Numbered from the stretch's first letter, positions 15,511 to 24,429 are shown. The stretch: 64,000 nucleotides of DNA from Shimia sp022448905 (GCF_047126315.1 NZ_CP138953.1:4402001-4466000); one strand, 5' to 3'. Notes: generated from the sequence alone by a model not told the origin. Translations and numbers: made by a program.

Positions 15511-15540
15511 AACGCCGCCTCCCTCGGGGCGGCGTTTTTT
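15511..15540 (+). terminator. Rho-independent terminator of rplS-rpmE
   Basis: AACGCCGCC pairs with GGCGGCGTT around a short CCTCGG-type loop, followed by a run of six Ts. This is a textbook terminator 23 bases after the rpmE stop. Confidence 0.9.
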
Positions 15541-15559
15541 GTTGGGAGCGGGCCCGCGG

Positions 15560-16204
15560 TTAAGCTTCCACCGTCTCCGGCACTGCGCGCCTCGCCCGAT
15601 ACCTTGCATAGAGGAACATCCCAAACCCGGCGCTGGTCTCCAGGATTTCCTCCATCTCTACCGCCAGATGTTTGAACCCCAGCACATGCGCATCAATCAT
15701 CATCGCGACGGCCACCGCCAAACAGGCGACAACGCCAAGACTGTCCTCTGCATCCCAGCGCCAGGAAAACCTGCGCGCCATGTGGTAAATGCCCCACAGC
15801 GCCAGTCCAACAAGCACCAGCAACAGCGCCAGATGCGCCACTTTGCCGAGACCCAGCACCTCTTTGGGCACAATCCGCAGGAACTCGATCAGGTCATGCG
15901 CCCCGTCGATTTTCACCCCGCCCACACTTGGCTCGACAAAGCCAAAAATCCGCTCGCCAAAGCTGATCTCATCCAGTGCTGCCAGCAGGCACAATGCTCC
16001 AACGGCAATATCCTTAGTGGTGCGCGGACTAACACGCAGCAAAAGCACAAAGGCGGCAGCGGCAAAGAACAGGAACGAAGCCCATTCAATCCACTGGTCT
16101 TCGTTCATCCAAAAACCACGCCATGCCGGAAAAACCGCCCAGGCAACCACCAAACTCAGAAAGAAAACCGCCAGCGCGATGTGATGCCTGATCAACCTCG
16201 TCAT
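15560..16204 (-). CDS. Hypothetical multi-pass membrane protein
   Basis: The 214-residue protein has about six hydrophobic segments. A conserved-looking acidic/aromatic motif LDEISFGERIFGF follows segment 3 (about 78-90), and a cytoplasmic tail rich in Arg ends the protein (ARYRARRAVPETVEA). Similar LDE.S.GQR.FG motifs occur in uncharacterised membrane proteins of proteobacteria, but I cannot name a function. It converges on the rplS-rpmE terminator and is otherwise a single gene. Confidence 0.65.
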   Translation of the reverse strand: MTRLIRHHIALAVFFLSLVVAWAVFPAWRGFWMNEDQWIEWASFLFFAAAAFVLLLRVSPRTTKDIAVGALCLLAALDEISFGERIFGFVEPSVGGVKIDGAHDLIEFLRIVPKEVLGLGKVAHLALLLVLVGLALWGIYHMARRFSWRWDAEDSLGVVACLAVAVAMMIDAHVLGFKHLAVEMEEILETSAGFGMFLYARYRARRAVPETVEA

Positions 16205-16306
16205 GTGTTCTCAATGCCCTGCTCTGTCTAAGCCCCCACGGCGTCTTTACAGGCCTGCTGCTCGTGCAAGCCAGTCTGCAAGGCGAACCGAAGACCTGTC
16301 AACGCT

Positions 16307-17518
16307 TTAGGCCGCCGCCACACGCCCTCCCCGCGTGCGCAGCAAAATCATGCCCATGATGGCAATGTTCAGCGCATTCCAGGCAATGCCATTCACAAAG
16401 GCCAGCTCATAGCTGCCGCTCACGTCGTAGATCCAGCCCGACATCCAGCCGCCCAGCGCCATGCCCAAAATGGTCGCCATCATCACAAAACCGACCCGGC
16501 TTCCGGCCTCCTTGGCAGGCATATACTCCCGCACGACCAGCGCATAGGCTGGCACAATTCCGCCCTGCGCCAATCCGAAAGCCAGACTGACCAGATACAG
16601 CGGCACCAGCCCATCAAACGGCAGAAACAGGAACAGCGCCCCCATCTGCAACACTGAGCCAATCAACAGCGTCAGCACGCCGCCCAGCTTATCCGCCACC
16701 AACCCGCTGATCAGGCGGCTGACCACGCCGCCCATCAACATCAGCGCCAGCATCTCCGCGCCCACGGCCGCACCATAGCCAAGGTCCACGCAAAAGCTCA
16801 CGATATGCACCTGCGGCATGCTCATCGCCACGCAACAGCCAATCCCCGCCAGCCCCAAGATCCACATCAACGGCGCCGGCTTGAACGGCGCCCCCGCCTG
16901 CCGCGCCTGCGCCGCGCTGTCCTGTGCTGCCAAAGCCTCGGCAGGCACCTTAGGGCGCAGCAGGAAAGCCAGAGGCGCCACCGCCACAACGGTCATCACG
17001 GCCAGCACCACAAACACCGCGCGCCAGCCATGTGTGCTCAACACGCCACTCAGTAAAACCGGCCAGATCGCGCCGGACAGGTAATTGCCACTGGCCGCAA
17101 TCGCCACTGCAATCCCGCGCCGCTTCTGAAACCACAGCGACACATCCGCGATCAGCGGCCCAAAGCCCACCGCCGTGCCAAATCCCAAAAACAGATGCAC
17201 AAACGAGAGCATCAGCACCGAGCCACTTAACGCCGCCGCCCCATAGCTCACTGCACTGAGCACCGCCGCGCCGATGAGCGCCTTGGTCACGCCCCAGCGA
17301 TCCACTGCCTGCCCAATGGCAAAATTGCCCAACGCAAAGCCAATCATGGTCAGCACATAGGGCAGCGAGGCATCCGCCCGATCGATGCCAAACTCCTCCT
17401 GCACCGCAGGCATCACCACAATCACCGCCCACATGCCGACATTGGCAAACACGCCAATCAACAAAGTGATGGCGAGGCGGATCCAGCTGTAGCGGCTATC
17501 AAGAACGGGATGTGTCAT
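16307..17518 (-). CDS. MFS transporter
   Basis: This 403-residue protein has the 12-helix major facilitator pattern, with the motif A-like GQAVDRWGVTKALIGAAVL between helices 2 and 3 (about 63-81). A central linker follows after about residue 190, and a matching loop (SGLVADKLGGVLTLLIGSVLQ) appears in the second half. Sequence style resembles the oxalate/formate-antiporter and monocarboxylate-like subgroup, which would fit organic-acid transport, but the substrate is not readable. Divergent from the DUF900 hydrolase with about 130 bases between them. Confidence 0.88.
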   Translation of the reverse strand: MTHPVLDSRYSWIRLAITLLIGVFANVGMWAVIVVMPAVQEEFGIDRADASLPYVLTMIGFALGNFAIGQAVDRWGVTKALIGAAVLSAVSYGAAALSGSVLMLSFVHLFLGFGTAVGFGPLIADVSLWFQKRRGIAVAIAASGNYLSGAIWPVLLSGVLSTHGWRAVFVVLAVMTVVAVAPLAFLLRPKVPAEALAAQDSAAQARQAGAPFKPAPLMWILGLAGIGCCVAMSMPQVHIVSFCVDLGYGAAVGAEMLALMLMGGVVSRLISGLVADKLGGVLTLLIGSVLQMGALFLFLPFDGLVPLYLVSLAFGLAQGGIVPAYALVVREYMPAKEAGSRVGFVMMATILGMALGGWMSGWIYDVSGSYELAFVNGIAWNALNIAIMGMILLRTRGGRVAAA

Positions 17519-17650
17519 GGCGCCACGCTAGGGCGCACACGCGCAGGTGTATAGGGCCAGACTGCCAAGTGCCTCCAGCCACGCCACACCGTCATTTTGC
17601 GAAATCCGGGTTCCGTGCCACACTCAGGCTTTTGAGTGAAAGGTTTTACG

Positions 17651-18565
17651 ATGGCTCTGTTTTTCTCGCGCCGGACATACAACGCGCAAAAGAAGAAATT
17701 TACCGACAACCCCGCCGCCCTCACCCGCTATGTCTCGATCACCGAAGAAAGGGGCAACGGCGCGGTGCGCAAAGGCGACATACTACCCAAGGCAGATTGG
17801 CTCAAACTGGTGCAGCAGGCCGGCGGGACCAAAGACATCCTAATCTATGTGCACGGGTTCAACACCTCACAAAAGGACATGCTCGACCGTCTGGGAAAAA
17901 TTGAAACCGGTGTAAAAGCCCACGGTTTTCAGGGCGCGGTGATTGCCTATGACTGGCCAAGCGACGGCACGGTGCTCGCCTACAACGCGGACCGCAGTGA
18001 TGCCAAAAAGACCGCCCCGCATCTTGTGGAAGACGGCATCTTGCCGCTGCTGGCTCTCACGCCGCGCCCCAAAATCCACCTCATCGCCCACTCCATGGGC
18101 GGGCTGGTTGTGTTGCGCGGCTTCTCCGACTTTGGCGATTCCGTCGGCCACTGGGGCATTGATCAGGTCATGTTCTGTTCTGCGGACATCGACGCCACAT
18201 GGCTGGAAAAAGGCGCCTGGGGCGGGCTGGTGCTGGATGAACGCAGCAAACGCTTCACCAACTACTACAGCGGACGAGACCGCGTCCTTGCCCTAGCCGG
18301 CGGGCTGATCAACGGCGGCCGCGAGCGCGCGGGCCACGTTGGCATGCCGTCTCCCGTCACCAAAGGCCACTGGGAAATCTACTGCAACGAACAATACAAA
18401 AAGCACGTGCCCGACGCACAGCAAACCATGGTCTATTCCCACCGCTGGTGGTTTGACAACGACGGCTTCTACAAAGACCTCGCCCTCACCATGGCGGGCA
18501 AAGACGCCAAAACCATGCCCACGCGCCGCCCTACCAATCAAGCTGATCTGGCGCTGCTGACTTGA
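17651..18565 (+). CDS. DUF900-type alpha/beta hydrolase
   Basis: The 304-residue cytoplasmic protein has ILIYVHGFNTSQKDML (HGFN oxyanion motif, about residues 63-78), VIAYDWPSDGTVLAYNADR (the family's DWPS..... Y..D block) and HLIAHSMGGLVVLRGF with the nucleophile elbow AHSMGG (Ser about 145). This order is diagnostic of DUF900 hydrolases, whose substrates are mostly unknown. The ATG at 17651 is preferred to an upstream GTG because AAAGG lies 8 bases before it. It ends in a stem-loop shared with the convergent VOC gene. Confidence 0.82.
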   Translation: MALFFSRRTYNAQKKKFTDNPAALTRYVSITEERGNGAVRKGDILPKADWLKLVQQAGGTKDILIYVHGFNTSQKDMLDRLGKIETGVKAHGFQGAVIAYDWPSDGTVLAYNADRSDAKKTAPHLVEDGILPLLALTPRPKIHLIAHSMGGLVVLRGFSDFGDSVGHWGIDQVMFCSADIDATWLEKGAWGGLVLDERSKRFTNYYSGRDRVLALAGGLINGGRERAGHVGMPSPVTKGHWEIYCNEQYKKHVPDAQQTMVYSHRWWFDNDGFYKDLALTMAGKDAKTMPTRRPTNQADLALLT

Positions 18566-18572
18566 CCCAACC

Positions 18573-18596
18573 GGGCGGTGCTTTTACGCGCCGCCC
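18573..18596. terminator. Stem-loop between convergent genes
   Basis: GGGCGGTGC and GCGCCGCCC form a 9-bp stem with one T-G wobble between the DUF900 hydrolase and the VOC gene, overlapping the end of the latter. There is no T run on either strand, so it may act as an RNA 3-prime end stabiliser more than as a terminator. Confidence 0.45.
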
Positions 18597-19006
18597 ACCT
18601 GCTGATGCACCTCAATCACATTGCCCTCAGGATCCTGAAAAAACACCTGATGCCACTCTTTGGCAAAAGCCGTGCCGTAATCCGAATAGGGCACGCCATT
18701 TTCCTCCAGCACTTTCAGAAACGCCGGCAGATCATCGGTGCGAAAGGCAATATGCCCACGATCCACCGGATTGATCACCTGCCCGTTTACAAAGGCCACA
18801 TCCAGCCGCCGCTCCGCCAGATGCATCTGCATATCCCCATCGGTGGCAAAGCGGATCTGCCCGTCATACCCACTCTCGCTGTCCGCCTCCGTGCGCGGGA
18901 ATTCCTCTTGCGGAATATCGTCCAGCCCCAACACTTTGGTGTAGAAGTCATGCAGCCGATCCACATCTTTGGAGACAAAGTTGATGTGGTGAAATTCGAG
19001 TTTCAT
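18584..19006 (-). CDS. VOC-family (glyoxalase/dioxygenase-fold) protein
   Basis: The protein is 140 residues: EFHHINFVSKDVDRLHDFYTKVLGLD at the start (first metal-ligand His in HHINF), RGHIAFRTDDLPAFLKVLEENGVP in the second half (His) and WHQVFFQDPEGNVIEVHQ at the end (Glu ligand). This is the paired beta-alpha-beta-beta-beta module of glyoxalase I-like metal proteins. The exact reaction is unknown. The frame is open 26 codons further upstream, but the fold begins at the ATG at 19006, which has GGAG in front. Confidence 0.87.
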   Translation of the reverse strand: MKLEFHHINFVSKDVDRLHDFYTKVLGLDDIPQEEFPRTEADSESGYDGQIRFATDGDMQMHLAERRLDVAFVNGQVINPVDRGHIAFRTDDLPAFLKVLEENGVPYSDYGTAFAKEWHQVFFQDPEGNVIEVHQQVGGA

Positions 19007-19080
19007 GGGCGGCTCCTGTACGGCGTTTTTTTGCATAGAGGCAAAGGCTTGCAACATATACAAGCCCGGCGAGCGCCCCG

Positions 19081-19617
19081 TCACAATCTATTGGTAAGCG
19101 TTACACCCCACTCCGATGCGGCTTGCACCTCATCAACAACGGGAACACCGTAGTTTCGTGGCCGCCACTTCTCACCATTGAAGTTCTTCCAAGAGTTTTG
19201 CTCTTCGGCCCAGGTGTGTAGTTGCGTTTCACAAGCCAAACGCAGTGCGCCATCCTCCAGCCTCGGATCCGTTGACAAAACAAAAGTCTCTAACCCCAGA
19301 TCGCCCCAGTCTCGGGCATGGTCGGCCAGCGGTCCACGCCTTTGAGCACGACTTCCTGTGCCTACCTTCATACTGCGCATCCAACCGGCATGCCCCTTGT
19401 GCCGACTATGGATGTTTTTGGAAATACCAATGCGAATGCCACGTACGGGCCAGATCACCTCACAATAGACCCCATGGGATTTAGGAAGGGCATCAGCGGG
19501 GCTCCGTCCCTGCGTCCAATTCATATCGAAAAAAATGTCTTCAATAACCATAAAACAAATCACTTCACCAATTGCGTCAGCACAGTTAGCGAAATGATGG
19601 GGCCGCAAATTGGTCAC
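19081..19617 (-). CDS. Orphan protein with a degenerate GIY-YIG nuclease pattern
   Basis: I do not recognise a close family. In the 178 residues I see HGVYCEVIWPVRGIRIGISKNIHSRHKGH (about 48-76). This follows the GIY-(10-11 residues)-YIG-x-S-x-N-x-x-x-R-x-x-x-H plan of GIY-YIG nucleases, with GVY and RIG instead of GIY and YIG. A later ACETQLHTWAEE could supply the metal-binding Glu, and NFN the Asn. The start is uncertain: GTG at 19617 or ATG at 19551. Base composition is lower in GC than neighbours, and the gene is isolated, which suggests horizontal gain. It could be a T5orf172-like or meganuclease-like domain protein. Confidence 0.5.
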   Translation of the reverse strand: MTNLRPHHFANCADAIGEVICFMVIEDIFFDMNWTQGRSPADALPKSHGVYCEVIWPVRGIRIGISKNIHSRHKGHAGWMRSMKVGTGSRAQRRGPLADHARDWGDLGLETFVLSTDPRLEDGALRLACETQLHTWAEEQNSWKNFNGEKWRPRNYGVPVVDEVQAASEWGVTLTNRL

Positions 19618-19706
19618 TATGAGACAATTTCAGGGTTGCCTTCTAGTGTGTTCCCCTGATCTCTAACCAACAAAAACACAAATGGGTTACAATAACGCAG
19701 TCCACT

Positions 19707-20303
19707 CTACCCAGTCTGCCCCGCCAAACCAAACAGCAACACCCGAGTGTTCGCCGCCAGCCACTCTTCTGCATAGGCCTCGTCGTTGAGCACGGTCTTG
19801 CCGTCCCCCTTCATAGTAGCCGCATACATTATCTGGTTGCCAAGCCGATCCAACACCATGCCGGTGATCAACTCCACCTCCAGCTCCGCATCCACAAAGC
19901 CCGCCTCCTGCGCCGCGCGCAAATAGGCTGCGAAGCCTTCGTGATAGCGTGCGCCGCCCACAAACCCGCGGTTTTCCCGCACCAGAATGCGAAACACCGG
20001 CGCCTGCGCAATCAACGCCCGGAAGGTCTCAGAGATAAACATCTCCAGACGCAGGCGCATTTCCTCGGCCGTCTTCGGCGGTTTGGAAATCAGCCGCAGC
20101 GGCACATCAAATGTTGCGGCGGTGAACTCATCAATGATGGCGTTGAACAACCCCTCTTTGTTGCCAAAGTAGTGGTGGATCATTGTCGAGCTGGCATCCG
20201 CCGCCTTGCAAATTTCACGCACCGAGGCCCCGGCATAACCGCGCTCCGCAAACAGCGTTTTACCCGCGTCAATCAAGCGCGCCTTGATGGATGTGTCCTG
20301 CAT
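19707..20303 (-). CDS. TetR-family transcriptional regulator
   Basis: The 198-residue protein has an N-terminal TetR helix-turn-helix (KARLIDAGKTLFAERGYAGASVREICKAADASSTMIHHYFGNKEGLFNAII) and an all-helical C-terminal ligand domain. It lies 34 bases downstream of the SRPBCC gene in the same direction, so both are probably read from one promoter whose upstream DNA holds an inverted repeat. The ATG at 20303 is chosen over one 12 bases upstream on the basis of the conserved start QDTSIKARL. The ligand is unknown. Confidence 0.9.
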   Translation of the reverse strand: MQDTSIKARLIDAGKTLFAERGYAGASVREICKAADASSTMIHHYFGNKEGLFNAIIDEFTAATFDVPLRLISKPPKTAEEMRLRLEMFISETFRALIAQAPVFRILVRENRGFVGGARYHEGFAAYLRAAQEAGFVDAELEVELITGMVLDRLGNQIMYAATMKGDGKTVLNDEAYAEEWLAANTRVLLFGLAGQTG

Positions 20304-20337
20304 ATGACCTCCCATTCCCGCGCGCCTGACGCACGGC

Positions 20338-20859
20338 TCAGGCCGCCAAAGCCGCCTCGGATTTGATTTTTTCTACCTTCCTCGGATGCGGTTGGCCAGT
20401 CTCCACAAAGTGCTGAATTTCCTCAAGACTGCGGATAAATCCGGCGTCCATGCTGTTGGTCAGCATCCGGCGCATCGGTTTGGCAAACCACTTTGGCGTC
20501 GCCTCTCCGATCCAGGTCACCTCACAGGTCGCATCACTGATCGCCCGTACGGTCACGGTCGAGGTATAGCCCTTCATTGGCATCGCCTTGGGTCCATGGT
20601 GAAGGGTCACATCGACACAGATGGTCATCGCCTCGGGATCAAACTTGGTCAGCACCTCCTCCTGATACATCGGCGCAAATTTCTGCACCAAATAGGAGTT
20701 GCGACCCTTGGCGGGTGCCCCCGGCAACGCAGGTCCTTCAATGGCCTCGGCCCGCGGGATCGCCGCCATCCAGCGGTCCACGGCGACAAACTCATCCCCA
20801 ATCAGGTTCCACGCCGCAGAGGCTGGGGCTTTCACAGTTACGGAATTGATAGACGGCAT
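20338..20859 (-). CDS. SRPBCC/START-like lipid- or ligand-binding protein
   Basis: The 173-residue protein starts SINSVTVKAPASAAWNLIGDEF and has the SRPBCC helix-grip order: a first strand and helix (to about 35), several strands with YLVQKFAPMYQEEVLTKFDPE and TSTVTVRAISDATCEVTWIGEA, then the long C-terminal helix (MRRMLTNSMDAGFIRSLEEIQHFVE). The family binds hydrophobic small molecules, and some are cyclases. Paired with a downstream TetR regulator, so the two probably respond to the same ligand. Confidence 0.78.
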   Translation of the reverse strand: MPSINSVTVKAPASAAWNLIGDEFVAVDRWMAAIPRAEAIEGPALPGAPAKGRNSYLVQKFAPMYQEEVLTKFDPEAMTICVDVTLHHGPKAMPMKGYTSTVTVRAISDATCEVTWIGEATPKWFAKPMRRMLTNSMDAGFIRSLEEIQHFVETGQPHPRKVEKIKSEAALAA

Positions 20860-20883
20860 GACGCGACCTTTCGTTTGCAAAAC

Positions 20884-20916
20884 ATTATCTAACAATCGTT
20901 ATATATGATCGATAAT
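20884..20916. promoter_or_regulatory. Candidate TetR operator upstream of the SRPBCC-tetR pair
   Basis: Nested inverted repeats in an AT-rich patch: outer arms ATTATC (20884-20889) and GATAAT (20911-20916), and an inner TAAC-AATC-GTTA (20890-20901). It lies 25-57 bases before the ATG at 20859. The form suits a TetR site; the assignment rests on position. Confidence 0.45.
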
Positions 20917-21038
20917 TTGATAAGTCAACTGAGTCGTTCAATGTCCCAAACGCACAGCACAGGGCCCTGCCCAACGGCAGCCCCTGCATAGATCACATGT
21001 AAACTTAGATTGCGCGGCGCCGACCTGCGCCCATCACG

Positions 21039-21530
21039 TCAGCCTTTGGAGGCCTCAGCGGTCTGAACCACCTGCTGCTGAAACGGCGGCTCGCCAAAGC
21101 TCTTGAACTCACCGGTGTCCGAGTTGAACGCCCACCGCGCCACCAACAACTGATATTCCTTGTCATAGAGGTTGGGCTCTTGCTCATCCTCTACGACCCG
21201 TGTGCGCCAAGACCCCTGCACGCGGGTTGGCACATAGACGTCCTTACGGGTTGGCGCCTTGTAGCCCTTGGGAATGCGGTAGTTGGCATTCTCCCACTTC
21301 CGCTTGAGCAACGCCACCAGTTCCGCCGCCTCCCGCTTACGGCGGCCCGCAAAAATCACATTGATCTCCACATCGTTTTGTACCAGCCCCTTGATGATCA
21401 CATCGTCACGGGAGTTTTTGGAAAACTTCGGAATCAGATTCACCACCAACTCGGTTGGCGGTTTTTTGAACAACCCGCCATCCTCATAGGCGGGTGTGAT
21501 CAGTGATGGGTTTTCGATGCGTTTCTTCAA
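21039..21530 (-). CDS. Hypothetical protein of unknown family
   Basis: I do not recognise this 163-residue soluble protein. It is rich in Lys and Arg in the middle (AGRRKREAAELVALLKRKWENANYRIPKGYKAPTRKD cannot be matched to a known motif), has no signal peptide or membrane segment, and ends in a Gln/Ser-rich tail. The start is a TTG at 21530 that overlaps a TGA in another frame; no ATG precedes the charged N-terminus. The 208 bases between it and the PLP enzyme (21531-21738) contain only short open frames without a protein-like look. Confidence 0.45.
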   Translation of the reverse strand: MKKRIENPSLITPAYEDGGLFKKPPTELVVNLIPKFSKNSRDDVIIKGLVQNDVEINVIFAGRRKREAAELVALLKRKWENANYRIPKGYKAPTRKDVYVPTRVQGSWRTRVVEDEQEPNLYDKEYQLLVARWAFNSDTGEFKSFGEPPFQQQVVQTAEASKG

Positions 21531-21738
21531 AGTCCTGGTCCGCTGCTGCGTGGGGCCGATGCCCGTTCGTGCTGCGCCAATAGTCTTCCAAACGCCTTAA
21601 CAATTTGTTGGCGGCAGAGGCAGATCGCCGCAGTTTTCTGTGCGCAAATGCGCGAGCTGCGCGATGAGCCTCTCCAAATCGCCACCGTCGCAAAACAGTC
21701 GCGATACCGACGCAATACCGACGTGAAAATCGAGGCCT

Positions 21739-22881
21739 TTACTGCCCCAACGCCTGCCCCAGATCTGCGATCAAATCATCCGCATTTTCCGCCCCAACCG
21801 AGATCCGCAACAGCGTTTCTGGAATGCCGGTGTGCGGCTCAATCGTGTGGCGATGTTCCACCAGGCTCTCAACCCCGCCCAGCGACGTGGCACGATGGAA
21901 AAGCTTCATCTTCCCAGCCACTTGCAGTGCCGTTTCTTTGTCACCCTTCACAAGGAAAGACATCAGGAACCCAGCCCCGCCGGGCATCTGCGCCTTGGCC
22001 AGCTCATGCTGCGGATGGCTGTCCAAGCCAGGGAACAGCACACTGTCCACCTTCGGGTGATCCTCTAAAAAACGCGCTATTTTCATAGCGTTATCCACCA
22101 TGCGCTCCACCCGCAACGCCATCGTGCGCATCCCACGCAACAGCAACCAAGCCTCAAACGGTCCCATAACAGCACCCGCACTGGCCCGGTCCACTTCGAT
22201 CTCTTCCCAGACCGGTGTGACCTCTTTTGTGACCAAAACGCCACCCAACACATCCGAGTGCCCGTTGATCACTTTTGTGGTGGAGTGCATCACAATATCT
22301 GCAGCTAGTTTCAATGGGTTGGTCAGGATCGGCGACGCCGCCGTGCTGTCCACCGCCAAGAGTGCCCCACAGCTCTCCGCCGCCTGTTTCGCGGCCGCCA
22401 CATCGGTCACCTTCAGCCACGGGTTGGACGGCGTTTCCACCCAAACCACATTGGCCGGTCCCTTGGCGCAAACATCGGCCAGCGCCCCGACGTCACTTGC
22501 GTCCACCTCATCGATAACAATCTGACGACGCTCACAAAATTCCCGGATCCACTTGGTGGTGTTCCAGTAAATGCCACTCTGCACAATCACCCGCCCCCCG
22601 GTTGGCACGGTGCGAAACAGCGCCGCTATGGCCGCCATGCCAGACGGGAACAACAACGCCGCCGCACCGCCCTCCAGCTGCGCCAAAACCGCTTCGGCCT
22701 GCCGCGCAACATCATTGTGCGGACGGGCATAAATGTTGTTTTCGTTCAGAGGGTTGTAGTTCTCATCCCGCGCAAAGGTGGTTGCCGGTTGGATTGGCGG
22801 CACAACGCCCCCGCTTTGCTGATCAATCGCCCCTCCAGCCTGAGCCAACAAGGTTTCCGGCAACATGTCTTTGAAATCCAT
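21739..22881 (-). CDS. PLP-dependent trans-sulfuration enzyme (cystathionine synthase/lyase family)
   Basis: The 380-residue fold-type I enzyme has the Cys/Met metabolism PLP signature: VVPPIQPATTFARD and NIYARPHNDVARQAEAVLAQLEGG near the N-terminus, SGMAAIAAL, VETPSNPWLKVTDV, LAVDSTAASPI (Asp contacting the PLP ring) and VMHSTTKVINGHSDVLGG, where the Lys in STTK binds PLP (about residue 203). Members are cystathionine gamma-synthase, beta-lyase, gamma-lyase or O-acetylhomoserine sulfhydrylase; the sequence alone does not separate them. The ATG at 22881 follows GGGGAAGAAG, better than the start 42 bases upstream. Divergent from rluE. Confidence 0.9.
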   Translation of the reverse strand: MDFKDMLPETLLAQAGGAIDQQSGGVVPPIQPATTFARDENYNPLNENNIYARPHNDVARQAEAVLAQLEGGAAALLFPSGMAAIAALFRTVPTGGRVIVQSGIYWNTTKWIREFCERRQIVIDEVDASDVGALADVCAKGPANVVWVETPSNPWLKVTDVAAAKQAAESCGALLAVDSTAASPILTNPLKLAADIVMHSTTKVINGHSDVLGGVLVTKEVTPVWEEIEVDRASAGAVMGPFEAWLLLRGMRTMALRVERMVDNAMKIARFLEDHPKVDSVLFPGLDSHPQHELAKAQMPGGAGFLMSFLVKGDKETALQVAGKMKLFHRATSLGGVESLVEHRHTIEPHTGIPETLLRISVGAENADDLIADLGQALGQ

Positions 22882-22967
22882 CTTCTTCCCCTTCGCGTCT
22901 TTGCGCGCACAAGACCGCAGCACTGCGAAACTTGCAACCCCAGCGCACGCCCGTGTAGGAGGTCATC

Positions 22968-23516
22968 ATGACCCGCGTGATACTCTTCAACAAACCCTTC
23001 GATGTGCTGTCGCAATTCACCGACAAAGGTCTCGCAGGCAGCAAGCGCCGCACCCTGTCGGACTTCATTGACGTGCCAAAAGTCTATCCGGCAGGCCGAC
23101 TGGACCGTGACAGCGAGGGGTTGATGGTCCTGACAGACGACGGAAAGTTACAGGCCCGTATAGCCGACCCGCGCCACAAAATGGCGAAGACCTACTGGGT
23201 ACAGGTCGAAGGCACGCCGGATGACACCGCCCTTGAAGCCCTACGCAAAGGCGTGACGCTGAAAGACGGCCTCACCAAGCCCGCCAAGGCGCAAGTCATT
23301 GATGAGCCAGATAATCTCTGGCCGCGCACACCGCCAATCCGTGTCCGAAAGTCGATCCCGGACACATGGATTTCCCTCACCATACGCGAAGGCCGCAACC
23401 GCCAGGTCCGCCGGATGACCGCCGCTGTGGGGCACCCAACTCTGCGACTAATTCGAGCACAGATTGGCGAATGGCGGCTGGATGGATTGGAAAGTGGCGC
23501 TTGGCGCGACGCATAG
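22968..23516 (+). CDS. rluE: 23S rRNA pseudouridine synthase, RluE type
   Basis: The protein has 182 residues. VILFNKPFDVLSQFTD opens the catalytic domain, and PAGRLDRDSEGLMVLTDDG contains the catalytic Asp of the RsuA family (GRLD, about residue 44). RNRQVRRMTAAVGHPTLRLIR is the second family block. There is no N-terminal S4 domain, as in RluE (uridine 2457 of 23S rRNA in E. coli). Start directly after AGGAGGTCATC. Confidence 0.9.
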   Translation: MTRVILFNKPFDVLSQFTDKGLAGSKRRTLSDFIDVPKVYPAGRLDRDSEGLMVLTDDGKLQARIADPRHKMAKTYWVQVEGTPDDTALEALRKGVTLKDGLTKPAKAQVIDEPDNLWPRTPPIRVRKSIPDTWISLTIREGRNRQVRRMTAAVGHPTLRLIRAQIGEWRLDGLESGAWRDA

Positions 23517-23619
23517 CAACGCAATCACTTTTCCTGTGGATAATCACAACATATAGTAGACACCAACAAACCCGCGCCGTAAGAGCCGCGGCACTGAAAC
23601 ACGAGCAGGGACATCGGGC

Positions 23620-24429
23620 ATGGCACATATCATTGTGGTCGGAAACGAGAAGGGCGGCGCAGGCAAATCCACCCTGTCGATGCACATCGCCACCGCGCTG
23701 GCACGCATGGGCCACAAGGTGGGCGGCATTGACCTCGACCTCCGCCAGAAGAGCTTTGGCAGCTACGTCGCCAACCGGCGGAAATTCCTGCAGAAAAACG
23801 GCCTCGACCTGCCCAGCCCAGATTACCATGACCTGCCGGAAGTGGATCAAAGCGCGCTGCAGCCGGGTGAAAACATCTATGACCACCGCCTCTCGGCTGC
23901 GGTCTCTATGCTGGAGCCAAACAACGACTTTATCTTAATCGACTGCCCTGGCTCCCACACCCGGTTGAGCCAAGTAGCGCACTCTTTGGCCGACACGCTG
24001 GTTACCCCACTGAACGACAGCTTTGTCGACTTTGACCTGCTGGCAAAAATCGACGCCGACGGCGAGAAAATCCTCGGCCCATCGGTCTATTCCGAAATGG
24101 TCTGGAACGCCCGCCAACTGCGTGCGCAGGCTGGCCTTAAGCCGATCGATTGGATTGTCATGCGCAACCGCATGGGCGCGCAGCAGATGGTCAACAAAGA
24201 GAAAATGGGCAAAGCGCTGGACCGTTTGGCCAAACGCATCGGCTTCCGCGTCGCGCCCGGCTTCAACGAACGGGTGGTCTTCCGCGAACTCTTCCCGCGT
24301 GGCCTGACCCTTCTGGACCTACGCGATATTGGCGTGAAACAGCTCAACATCTCCAACGTGGCCGCCCGTCAGGAATTGCGCGAACTTGTCAAAGCGCTGA
24401 ACCTGCCCGGGGTCTCCGTCGACTTCTAA
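23620..24429 (+). CDS. mipZ: Division-plane positioning ATPase MipZ
   Basis: This 269-residue ParA/MinD-superfamily ATPase has the deviant Walker A EKGGAGKSTLSMH (about residues 10-22), the MipZ-typical DLDLRQKSFGSYVANRR block and FILIDCPGSHTRLSQ (Walker B). MipZ forms gradients from the chromosome poles, interacts with ParB and inhibits FtsZ, placing the division site at midcell in alphaproteobacteria. The length is normal. Exosortase E starts 3 bases after its stop, so both are in one transcript, an association I find notable. Confidence 0.93.
   Translation: MAHIIVVGNEKGGAGKSTLSMHIATALARMGHKVGGIDLDLRQKSFGSYVANRRKFLQKNGLDLPSPDYHDLPEVDQSALQPGENIYDHRLSAAVSMLEPNNDFILIDCPGSHTRLSQVAHSLADTLVTPLNDSFVDFDLLAKIDADGEKILGPSVYSEMVWNARQLRAQAGLKPIDWIVMRNRMGAQQMVNKEKMGKALDRLAKRIGFRVAPGFNERVVFRELFPRGLTLLDLRDIGVKQLNISNVAARQELRELVKALNLPGVSVDF

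Noticed and set aside
15002..16231. 409-residue open frame across rplS, rpmE and the next gene
   Set aside because: It runs through two ribosomal protein genes, a terminator and an oppositely oriented gene; no coherent domain is seen.
21527..21715. 62-codon minus-strand frame ending at the TTG start of the 21039-21530 gene
   Set aside because: The overlap could mean coupling, but the translation is Arg/Cys/Ser-rich without any structure and it has no ribosome site.
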